Assembly: GCF_028276765.1 (NCBI RefSeq)
Contig: NZ_JAPYVU010000006.1
Coordinates: 1-49,887 of the forward strand
Length of the DNA: 49,887 nucleotides
Direction: 5' to 3'
Source: Sulfurihydrogenibium sp.
GTDB taxonomy: Bacteria > Aquificota > Aquificia > Aquificales > Hydrogenothermaceae
Part shown: piece after piece, positions 25,438-32,569 of the stretch
How the letters are laid out: each line of letters begins with the position of its first letter
Position numbering within the stretch: the stretch's first letter is position 1
Position numbers and translations under genes: made by a program
Notes under the pieces: generated by a model
Database searches by the model: none
Seen by the model: only the letters and a program-made list of their open reading frames with translations
Told to the model about the DNA's origin: nothing

Positions 25438-26529
25438 TTACATTACTTTTATTTCTGCGTGCAATTTACCAGCAGCTTTTATAGCTTGCAGTATTGCTAT
25501 TAAATCGTATGGAGAAACTCCTAAATCGTTCAACGCTTTTACTAAATCAGAAAGTTTTGCTGATTCTATGGATATAATTCTACCTTTTTCTTCTTGAACT
25601 TTAGTAGTTACTCCTTCGGTCACTACTGTTTGGCCACCGGATAAAGGTGGTGGTTGCGATATTACAGGCGTTTTTTCTACTGTAACATAAATACTTCCAT
25701 GCGATACGTAAACAGGAGTGTCTATAACTACATCTCCACTCATGATTACAGTTCCTGTTTTTTCATAAAATACTATAGTTGGTATATTGTCTTTATCGGT
25801 TTTTATTTTTAGGTCTAAAATCTCTGCTAAAAATTCTGTTTTATTTTTTGTTTGCGGCAGTCTAACTTTTATTGAAGTAGGGTCTTGAACAACTGCTAAG
25901 CCTGGATATTTTTGATTTATTACCTTGGCGATTTCTTGAGCCTTTGAAAAGCTTGGATTTTTAAGACTTAAGGTCACCTCCGTCATAGAGTTAAAGTCAA
26001 ATGGGAGCTCTTCTTCAACGATTGCACCGTTTGGAATAATGCCTGCAGTTGGAAATCCCTTTTGAACCTTTCCACCTTTATTTGATTCTAAAAAGCCACC
26101 GCCGGTTGAAACAGGTCCTTGTGCAAAGGCGTAAATCTTTCCATCCGGTCCATAAAGAGGCGTTCTTATTAATAAACCATTGACAATGTCTTTTGCATCA
26201 CCAATCGATGCTACTTGGACATCTATTGCCATCCCGGGCTTAGCAAATGGTGGTAAATTAGCAGTAACCATAACTGCAGCAGCGTTTTTTGTTCTTACTT
26301 GAGCAGGGTCTATGTAAATTCCAAGCTTTCTTAACATATTGGCTATACTGATTAATGTGTATCTGCTTGTAGTCCCATCACCGGTTCCATTCAAACCAAC
26401 GACTATGCCATAGCCGGTAAGATAGTTTGGCCTAAAGCCTTCAATGTATACTTCGTCTCGGATTTTGACTTCAGCAGCAAAAGAAACGTTTGTTATAAGA
26501 ACTATAGCAATTAAAACTTTTTTCCACAT
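25438..26529 (-). CDS. flgI: Flagellar P-ring protein FlgI
   Basis: Forms the periplasmic bushing around the rod. I prefer the ATG at 26527-26529 (363 residues), because it starts a clean signal peptide (MWKKVLIAIVLITNVSFAAE); an in-frame ATG 8 codons upstream lacks a ribosome-binding site. The mature protein shows 'GFRPNYLTGYGIVVGLNGTG', 'MLRKLGIYIDPAQVRTKNAA', 'AVMVTANLPPFAKPGMAIDV' and 'GGFLESNKGGKVQKGFPTAG', all diagnostic. It is the first gene after a class A repeat and is followed by flgJ. Confidence 0.97.
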   Translation of the reverse strand: MWKKVLIAIVLITNVSFAAEVKIRDEVYIEGFRPNYLTGYGIVVGLNGTGDGTTSRYTLISIANMLRKLGIYIDPAQVRTKNAAAVMVTANLPPFAKPGMAIDVQVASIGDAKDIVNGLLIRTPLYGPDGKIYAFAQGPVSTGGGFLESNKGGKVQKGFPTAGIIPNGAIVEEELPFDFNSMTEVTLSLKNPSFSKAQEIAKVINQKYPGLAVVQDPTSIKVRLPQTKNKTEFLAEILDLKIKTDKDNIPTIVFYEKTGTVIMSGDVVIDTPVYVSHGSIYVTVEKTPVISQPPPLSGGQTVVTEGVTTKVQEEKGRIISIESAKLSDLVKALNDLGVSPYDLIAILQAIKAAGKLHAEIKVM

Positions 26530-26567
26530 CCCTTTAATTCTCCTAATAATCATCTTTTTTGAAAAGA

Positions 26568-26742
26568 TATGTAAGGCAAAAATTCAATAAAAATATAAGA
26601 TTCTTCGCTTCGCTCAGAATGACACCTAAGGTTATTCCTGATGCTTGCCATTCAGCCTTTCTCCGCGTCGTCCTGAGGCTGTAAGCTGAAGGATCTCCTT
26701 TTTAAATTTTACAAAAACCGCTAATTTCTCATCCAAGGTATA
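26568..26742. repeat. Class A MITE-like repeat between flgH and flgI
   Basis: About 175 bp. The right end CCGCTAATTTCTCATCCAAGG-type terminus and the left AAATTCAATAAAAATATAAG block are clear. The inner arms are GATTCTTCGCTTCGCTCAGA and GTCGTCCTGAGGCTGTAAGC...TGAAGGATCTCC. The outer left end has decayed (ATGTAAGGCAAAAATTC). It lies in the gap between two flagellar operons. Confidence 0.75.
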
Positions 26743-26792
26743 AAAGTTATTTTAAATTATTTTCAATCTTACTGCTACTTATAAGTATTAGC

Positions 26793-27467
26793 TTAAAACG
26801 GCCAGATTCTTTTTAAGAATTGTGCTAACCAACCCGGTCTTGAGCTATCTGCCATATAACCTTCTCCGTTGTACTCTACATACATATCCGAAATTCTTGA
26901 AGAATCTACAGAGTTATCTTGCATTATATCGGTAGGCTTTACAATACCAGAAATTACAAGTGTTTGATAGTCATCGTTAACTTTAACAACCTTTTTTCCA
27001 ACTATAAACAAATTTCCGTTTGGATAAACTTTTGTAACTCTTGCAGAAATTGTTGCTATTAGAGTTGATTTTCTGTTTGTAGATGCAGATCCTTTATAAG
27101 TATCTGAGTTTTGCTCTGTTATACCGGCGATTGGAGTTTTATTTATTAAATTTTTACCCATTAGCTTTGGTGACGGAACGTTTAAATCCATCTTCTGTTG
27201 CTCTTGTGTATTTGTATTAGAAGCAGTCTGTCCGGCTATATTCTCAACGACTCTTATTGTTATAACATCTCCGACTGTGAAAGCTTTAGAATCGGAAAAT
27301 AAATTGTTGTAGCTACCTGTGTATAAAGAGCCGGGTGTTCTTACGACTTTTTCTTGCTCTATCTCAGGTGGATTTGGATTAAATGGCTTTCCATACTCTG
27401 ACGTTTTTTTAGCACATCCTGCTGTTATAAAACCTATTAATCCAACTAACAGTATTAATCTTTTCAT
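26793..27467 (-). CDS. flgH: Flagellar L-ring lipoprotein FlgH
   Basis: 224-residue outer-membrane ring protein. The signal peptide ends in a lipobox (GFITAGC, Cys18), so it is a lipoprotein sorted to the outer membrane, consistent with lolA at 37358. Family motifs include 'LFSDSKAFTVGDVITIRVVE', 'ISARVTKVYPNGNLFIVGKK' and 'GIVKPTDIMQDNSVDSSRIS'. It follows flgA by 4 bases and has a GGGAG ribosome-binding site. Confidence 0.96.
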   Translation of the reverse strand: MKRLILLVGLIGFITAGCAKKTSEYGKPFNPNPPEIEQEKVVRTPGSLYTGSYNNLFSDSKAFTVGDVITIRVVENIAGQTASNTNTQEQQKMDLNVPSPKLMGKNLINKTPIAGITEQNSDTYKGSASTNRKSTLIATISARVTKVYPNGNLFIVGKKVVKVNDDYQTLVISGIVKPTDIMQDNSVDSSRISDMYVEYNGEGYMADSSRPGWLAQFLKRIWPF

Positions 27468-27471
27468 ATTT

Positions 27472-27984
27472 TTACTCCCTGTTTGCTTCTATCAAAACAG
27501 TATCATTAGAGATAACTTTTCCTACCAATTCTTTGCCTGTAGATATATTTCTAACTTTAATGTAATCCCCTTCTTTACCGTTTTCAAGAGCTACACCAAG
27601 CATTTGTATTTTTATGTTTTTATTTAAATAAACTATGCTAACTTTTTGATTTTTTACAATTGTATATTTTGTAGTAGCTGATATTCTAAATGTTATAGGG
27701 ATAGTTGCGACTGTTTCTTCATCTTTCGAAAAGGTACAATCTAAATATAGATAAATACTGCTTTTTCCTTTGCTTTTACATTCAACTTTATTAAAATCTT
27801 TACTTAACTTCTCTTCATAACTCTGTGGTATTTTAACTACATCTATTATCTCAACGTCTTTAAAATTTTCCTTTGCATACTCTAAAGCCATATTTTTAGC
27901 TTTTTGAAGCCTCTCACCAGCTTTTAAATAAAAAATTGTAAGTAAAACAAGCAATAAAACTACGTTCCAAAGTTTTGCACTCAA
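27472..27984 (-). CDS. flgA: FlgA, chaperone for P-ring assembly
   Basis: 170-residue periplasmic protein with an N-terminal signal peptide or anchor (about 5-22, WNVVLLLVLLTIFYLKAGER). The C-terminal SAF/FlgA domain contains 'YLNKNIKIQMLGVALENGKE' and 'GDYIKVRNISTGKELVGKVI', the typical tail of FlgA. Such proteins help FlgI polymerise. The likely start is a TTG (27982-27984) behind AAGGGT. It heads a two-gene unit with flgH, downstream of a class A repeat. Confidence 0.88.
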   Translation of the reverse strand: MSAKLWNVVLLLVLLTIFYLKAGERLQKAKNMALEYAKENFKDVEIIDVVKIPQSYEEKLSKDFNKVECKSKGKSSIYLYLDCTFSKDEETVATIPITFRISATTKYTIVKNQKVSIVYLNKNIKIQMLGVALENGKEGDYIKVRNISTGKELVGKVISNDTVLIEANRE

Positions 27985-28047
27985 TTTTTTACCCTTAACT
28001 TAATCTTATAAAAATTATAAACTTCTTACCCAAAATAATTATCTAAA

Positions 28048-28180
28048 TATACGTGACGAATAAAGTCCGTCTTTCATTTAAGGTTACCAATCAACCTTTT
28101 CCTGTCATCCTGAGACTATAAGCCGAAGGACCTCCTTATCATAATTCCACAATAATCACTAATTTCTCACCCCAAGGTAT
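28048..28180. repeat. Class A MITE-like repeat between flgG and flgA
   Basis: A shortened copy. The right end (CTAATTTCTCACCCCAAGGT) and right inner arm (CTGTCATCCTGAGACTATAAG, then CCGAAGGACCTCC) are clear. The left arm is decayed, with only a TACGTGACGAATAAA-like end left. A further decayed end-like string (AACTTCTTACCC) lies at about 28019-28031. Confidence 0.65.
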
Positions 28181-28190
28181 TTAAAAATTA

Positions 28191-28991
28191 TTAACTTTTC
28201 AATGTAGTTACAGTCTTAAGCATTTCATCTGCTGTAATAATACCTTTTGAGTTAACTTCGTAAGCCCTTTGTGCTACTATTAGATTTACCATCTCTTCTA
28301 CTATGTTTACGTTAGACATTTCTAAAAATCCTTGTGTAAGTTTTCCAAAAGCATCAGTATTTGGGTCTCCTTCTATAGGCTGTCCGGAAGCTTCTGTATA
28401 CTTAAATAAATTTCCTCCTATTGCTTTAAGTCCTGCCGGGTTTATGAATCTATAAAGCTTTATATTTCCAACTTCTTCTGTTGTTTGTTGTCCACCACTA
28501 TTTCTAACTACAACAACTTTTCCATTTGGGCTTATAGAAATACTTAAAACTGTTTCTGGAGCTGAAATTTGTATGTTTGGACTTAATCTGTACCCTTCTG
28601 GATTTACTATATATCCTTCGTTATCTATTTGGAAATTTCCAGCTCTTGTAAAAGCTTCGCTTCCGTCAGGCATTTCTATTTTGAAAAATCCTTCACCTTG
28701 TATCGCAACATCTAAAGGATTATCTGTTTTCATCAAACTTCCCTGAGAAAACATTTTTGCAACATCAGATACTTTTACACCTAAACCTATCTGAATCCCT
28801 GCCGGAACTCTATTCTGAGTCGAGCTTAAAACACCCGGGTCTCTCACATCTTGATAGATCAAATCTTCGAAATTAGCTCTACTTCTTTTAAATCCAACCG
28901 TGTTCACGTTAGCTATGTTGTGAGAAATTACATCTAAATTTGTCTGTTGTGCTTCCATCCCTGACGCTGATGTCCATAATGCTCTTAACAT
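28191..28991 (-). CDS. flgG: Flagellar distal rod protein FlgG
   Basis: 266-residue distal rod subunit. The N-terminus 'MLRALWTSASGMEAQQTNLD' and 'ISHNIANVNTVGFKRSRANF' with EDLIYQ are textbook FlgG. The C-terminus reads 'QGFLEMSNVNIVEEMVNLIV' then AQRAYEVNSKGI and ends in the expected helix. Length is normal. It follows flgF by 21 bases. Confidence 0.97.
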   Translation of the reverse strand: MLRALWTSASGMEAQQTNLDVISHNIANVNTVGFKRSRANFEDLIYQDVRDPGVLSSTQNRVPAGIQIGLGVKVSDVAKMFSQGSLMKTDNPLDVAIQGEGFFKIEMPDGSEAFTRAGNFQIDNEGYIVNPEGYRLSPNIQISAPETVLSISISPNGKVVVVRNSGGQQTTEEVGNIKLYRFINPAGLKAIGGNLFKYTEASGQPIEGDPNTDAFGKLTQGFLEMSNVNIVEEMVNLIVAQRAYEVNSKGIITADEMLKTVTTLKS

Positions 28992-29012
28992 TTTAATAAC
29001 CTCCTTAACTTT

Positions 29013-29723
29013 TTATGCTTTTCCAATTTCGTTAACTTTACCTTCCAATATATCAAGAGATTTCGCAAGATTCATGTATATGTCAAATCTTCTATGATTG
29101 TTAATCATTTCAACCATTTCTTTAACAATGTTTAGGTTTGCTCCTTCAAGGAATCCTTGTTTTATCTCAAAGTTGGTTGTTTGTTGTTCTTGTCCTTGAT
29201 AGTATGAGTTTCCTACAGCTTGTAAATTTTGTAAATTAACTACTCTTATTCTTCCTGTAATCTGTCCATTTTGATAAATCTCACCTTTAGGCGTTATTTT
29301 AAATTTACTATCCTGAATTTGAATTCTTCTAAAATTCTCATCTAAAACATAAGCACCGTTTACATCTACCAAATAGCCTTCCTGATTTATTGAAAAATGA
29401 CCATTTCTTGTGTAGTATCTTCCTATAGCGCTTTCAACTGTAAAAAATCCATCTCCTACAATCGCTAAGTCTAAATTATTTTCTGTTTTAATTAATGGTC
29501 CTTGAAAGTTTAAAACCGGACTATCCATAAAACGTGGGAAAACAAGCAGATCTCCAACTTTTCCTTTATTTTCTGGTATTTTTTGACTCATTTCTCTAAG
29601 GAGAAGTTTTTTAAAGCCGGGTGTACTGCTGTTAGCTATATTGTTTGTAGTCGTATCAAGCTGCTCTGTCGCTCTTTCTCCACCTGAAGCAAGAATATAA
29701 ATTGGTTGAAAATTTATTGCCAT
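29013..29723 (-). CDS. flgF: Flagellar proximal rod protein FlgF
   Basis: 236-residue rod protein of the FlgE/F/G family. The N-terminus 'ATEQLDTTTNNIANSSTPGF' is the family signature. 'GDGFFTVESAIGRYYTRNGH' and 'FSINQEGYLVDVNGAYVLDE' form the conserved core, and the C-terminus ends 'IVKEMVEMINNHRRFDIYMN'. The Asn-His-Arg-Arg-Phe tail and pairing with flgG favour FlgF over FlgG. It starts 3 bases after the fliN stop. Confidence 0.92.
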   Translation of the reverse strand: MAINFQPIYILASGGERATEQLDTTTNNIANSSTPGFKKLLLREMSQKIPENKGKVGDLLVFPRFMDSPVLNFQGPLIKTENNLDLAIVGDGFFTVESAIGRYYTRNGHFSINQEGYLVDVNGAYVLDENFRRIQIQDSKFKITPKGEIYQNGQITGRIRVVNLQNLQAVGNSYYQGQEQQTTNFEIKQGFLEGANLNIVKEMVEMINNHRRFDIYMNLAKSLDILEGKVNEIGKA

Positions 29724-29726
29724 TTT

Positions 29727-30248
29727 TTAACCTCTTATTTGACTTGAAATAAGTCTTACCCTTTCTTCTTTTGTCAAAATTTCAGTTATCTTTATTGCAA
29801 AATTATCATCTACCTGATAAAGCTCTCCTTTTGCAACAAGAACACCATTTACTTTTAAATCTATAGGTTCATTTAAATATCTGTCTAAATCTATCACAGA
29901 ACTTGGAGCAAGTTTTAAAATCTCTTCTATAGGCATAGATTTTGAACCTATTTCTACTGTAATTGTAATAGGGATATCTAAAAGAATATCAAGTTTATTT
30001 AAAATTTCTGGACTAGATTCTTCTTTTGTAAAGCTTTCTTTTTTTTCTGATTTTTTTAACGGTGTTTGATTAGTATTTGCATCAACAGATTTACTTTTTT
30101 CTTCGTGCAACGTTTCAGACCACTGAGCTGTCAAATCTTCCTGTAACCCTTCCTTTTTCTCACTTTCATTTAACATTTCAGACCAAGCAGCTGCTAAATC
30201 TTCTTGATTGTCTTCAGGTTTATTTTTTTGTCTATCCATTTCCTCCAT
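29727..30248 (-). CDS. fliN: Flagellar C-ring protein FliN
   Basis: Motor switch protein, about 173 residues from the ATG at 30246-30248 (AAGGAG upstream), overlapping the fliM stop. The C-terminal SpoA domain is clear: 'LLDIPITITVEIGSKSMPIE', 'EILKLAPSSVIDLDRYLNEP' and 'KVNGVLVAKGELYQVDDNFA'. The acidic N-terminal region carries a tandem short motif, EDLAAAWSEMLNE and EDLTAQWSETLHE, where many FliN proteins have one DDLWxxAL-type copy. A second SpoA protein is encoded at 9352-9618. Confidence 0.93.
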   Translation of the reverse strand: MEEMDRQKNKPEDNQEDLAAAWSEMLNESEKKEGLQEDLTAQWSETLHEEKSKSVDANTNQTPLKKSEKKESFTKEESSPEILNKLDILLDIPITITVEIGSKSMPIEEILKLAPSSVIDLDRYLNEPIDLKVNGVLVAKGELYQVDDNFAIKITEILTKEERVRLISSQIRG

Positions 30249-31200
30249 CACCGTTCTCCTTAATTATTTTTGTTATCATTACAGCAAATTTTTTGTCTAA
30301 TTTACCTAAGCTTGCTTTAAATTTAATCTTATCTTCAACTTTTAAGTCCAATTCATCAGATTGTTTCTTGCTTAGTATTATTTCTGTTCCAACTTCATAG
30401 TTTAAAAATTCTTTCACTAAAACACTAAATTTATCTAATTCTAATGTTAGTTTAAGGTTTACTTTTAATAACTTTTTAATAAGTTCTTTTCTCCATTCAG
30501 GCGGTACTTCAGAACCAAATGTATCAGTAAAAAGAATATCTTTGATGGGCAAAAACAGCATTTGCGGGAATGCAAATGTTAAAGGAACTTCTAAACCCTC
30601 AATATCTATCATAATTTCTGCTACAATAACTTTTTCTGCATGAGATACTATTCTTACCAAAATTGGATTAAACTCTATACTCTTTCTTTCAATTTCTATA
30701 GGATATACATCTTTCCATATCTTTTCAAAACTTCCTAAAACGATGTCTACTAATTTTTCAATTATCCTGACTTCAAGTTTTGTAAACTCTCTTCCTTCAA
30801 TCTTAAAAGGTCTTGCCCCTCCACCAAACAAAGCACTTACTAAGTTAAAAACAACGCGAGAATCTATAATCAAAAGTGATGGGTCTTTCAAAGGCTTCAT
30901 ATTAAAAATTGTATATGATGCTGGCAGCGGAATTTTTCCAATAAAGTCTCCAAATCTCATTGTTGCTATTTTACCTTTGGAGACCATGTTTACCACAGGA
31001 AATTCAGCTCTAATTTCTTCTCTAAAGATTTTCACCCATCTTTCAAATAAAACTTCTAATCCTTGAAATCCACCTTTTTGAATCTTCTCAAGTCTATTAA
31101 AATCAAATGGCTTTTCTTTTATTTTTTCTTCTGCAGCTGCAGAAGATTTACCCCCACCTATTAATGCATCTATCTCATCTTGAGATAAAAAGTCAGACAT
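30232..31200 (-). CDS. fliM: Flagellar motor switch protein FliM
   Basis: About 322 residues from the ATG at 31198-31200, which follows AGAGGTGATAAGG. The N-terminal LSQDEIDALIGG is the CheY-P-binding motif, so the motor is built for chemotactic switching. The middle CheC-like domain holds 'FLFGGGARPFKIEGREFTKLE'-type sequence in split form (SALFGGGARPF then EGREFTKLEVR), and the C-terminal SpoA domain binds FliN. The gene lies between fliG and fliN with overlap at the fliN side. Confidence 0.96.
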   Translation of the reverse strand: MSDFLSQDEIDALIGGGKSSAAAEEKIKEKPFDFNRLEKIQKGGFQGLEVLFERWVKIFREEIRAEFPVVNMVSKGKIATMRFGDFIGKIPLPASYTIFNMKPLKDPSLLIIDSRVVFNLVSALFGGGARPFKIEGREFTKLEVRIIEKLVDIVLGSFEKIWKDVYPIEIERKSIEFNPILVRIVSHAEKVIVAEIMIDIEGLEVPLTFAFPQMLFLPIKDILFTDTFGSEVPPEWRKELIKKLLKVNLKLTLELDKFSVLVKEFLNYEVGTEIILSKKQSDELDLKVEDKIKFKASLGKLDKKFAVMITKIIKENGDGGNG

Positions 31201-31229
31201 CCTTATCACCTCTTTTGACTTAATTCTAA

Positions 31230-32252
31230 TTATAACATTTCTTCACCACCTGCTCCATATTCAATAACGCCAGATTGTATGAGGTTTTTAATAGTTTGTA
31301 TAATCTTTTTCCTTGCATTTTCAACATCAGATTTTTTAACAGGACCAAGCACTTCCATATCTTCCAAAAACATCTGAGCAGCTCTTTTTGACATGTTAGC
31401 AGTAAATTTATCAATAATTTCTTGTGGGGCACCTTTAAGAGCAATAAGCAGGTCATTTTTATCAACAGCTTTGAGGATTTCCATAATAGCTCTATTATCA
31501 AGTTTAATAATATCCTCAAATTTAAACATACGCTCTTCTATACTGTCTGCAAGAGAAGGTGTTTCTTTTCTTATTTCATCAAGTATTTCTTGAGCTAAAT
31601 CTTTTGGTAAATTATTTACTAGTTCAGCTGCAACATCGATTCCACTTAACATCTCTTCTTTTCCGGCCCCTATCGTATAGAGCTCTTCTTCTAAAGCATC
31701 AGCAACAGTTTTAATCATATTAGATGAAACTTTTTCTAAGGATGCAATTCTTTTTATAACTTCTTCTTGAATGTTGGAAATACCCTGTCTTCTTGGTAAA
31801 TATTGGATTATTTCTGCTGCCTTTTGTGGTTTTAGCTGTGTTAATATTAAAGCAATAACTTGAGGATGCTCATTTTTAATTATATTTGCCACTACCTTCG
31901 CAGGAAGTTTTTCAATTTCCTGAAAAACTGCTTTCCCTTCTTCAGCCATTACCAAGCCTTCAAACAATTCTTTAACTTTTTCCGGAGGTAGCGCTTTTTC
32001 TAATATTTTTTTAATATTATCAGGAAGAAGTTTTAAAGGTACAGCCTCTGATAAGCTTTTATATGCTTCTTGAATAACTGCTTTAATGTTTTCTTTTGTT
32101 GGCTCTTCTAATGTGAGTAATGCTTTGATAATCTTCTCAAGTTCAGCTTGTTTAAGATGTTTAAAAATTTTTACATTCTTTTCTTCTGGCAAAATAGATA
32201 ACAATATGGCTGCTTTTTCTAATCCCGTTAATTTACTTTTTTCTTCAGCCAA
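31230..32252 (-). CDS. fliG: Flagellar motor switch protein FliG
   Basis: 340-residue torque-generating rotor protein. The N-terminal domain would bind FliF ('LTGLEKAAILLSILPEEKNV'). The middle domain has 'EHPQVIALILTQLKPQKAAE' with the conserved EHPQ motif. The C-terminal domain holds the charged torque helix region 'SIEERMFKFEDIIKLDNRAI' and ends 'VENARKKIIQTIKNLIQSGV'. It heads the fliG-fliM-fliN-flgF-flgG unit, downstream of a class A repeat. Confidence 0.97.
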   Translation of the reverse strand: MAEEKSKLTGLEKAAILLSILPEEKNVKIFKHLKQAELEKIIKALLTLEEPTKENIKAVIQEAYKSLSEAVPLKLLPDNIKKILEKALPPEKVKELFEGLVMAEEGKAVFQEIEKLPAKVVANIIKNEHPQVIALILTQLKPQKAAEIIQYLPRRQGISNIQEEVIKRIASLEKVSSNMIKTVADALEEELYTIGAGKEEMLSGIDVAAELVNNLPKDLAQEILDEIRKETPSLADSIEERMFKFEDIIKLDNRAIMEILKAVDKNDLLIALKGAPQEIIDKFTANMSKRAAQMFLEDMEVLGPVKKSDVENARKKIIQTIKNLIQSGVIEYGAGGEEML

Positions 32253-32293
32253 CTTTAGCCTCCATTATAGTTATATTTCTTTGACTTACAAAC

Positions 32294-32446
32294 ATATTTC
32301 GATGAGAAATTCAAAAAAGTATAAGATTCTTCACTTACGCTCAGAATGACGAAATTAGATTGTTCCTTGTCATCCTGAGGACGTAAGTCCGAAGGACCTC
32401 CTATTTTAAAATTCCATAAAAATCCCTAATTTCTCATCCAAGGTAT
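32294..32446. repeat. Class A MITE-like repeat between reverse gyrase and fliG
   Basis: About 153 bp. The left end reads ATTTCGATGAGAAATTCAAA and the right end CCTAATTTCTCATCCAAGGT. The inner arms are AGATTCTTCACTTACGCTCA...GAATGACG and GTCATCCTGAGGACGTAAGT...CCGAAGGACCTCC. It abuts the decayed IS-start piece at 32444-32480. Confidence 0.75.
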
Positions 32447-32480
32447 GCAAAAACTCTAATCTCTATTTTACACTATTTGT
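32444..32480 (+). mobile_element. Decayed copy of the IS start seen at the right edge
   Basis: TATGCAAAAACTCTAATCTC then TATTTTACACTATTT matches 49860-49887 (ATGCAAAACTCTAATCTTTA then TTTTACA), apart from one extra A and a T/C change. The extra A puts a stop (TAA) after four codons. The rest, to 32569, contains inner-arm-like debris (TTCGCTGCTGTATGACAAAC) and no gene. Confidence 0.45.
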
Positions 32481-32569
32481 ATAAGACCCTTCAATTCGCT
32501 GCTGTATGACAAACAGGAAAACATTATCTTTGTTCTGTAGTCGAGTAAAGAATTCCAAGAATAAACATC

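Noticed and set aside
31226-31519. 97-codon frame overlapping fliG on the same strand
   Set aside because: Out-of-frame, Leu/Lys-rich shadow of the well-conserved fliG C-terminal domain.
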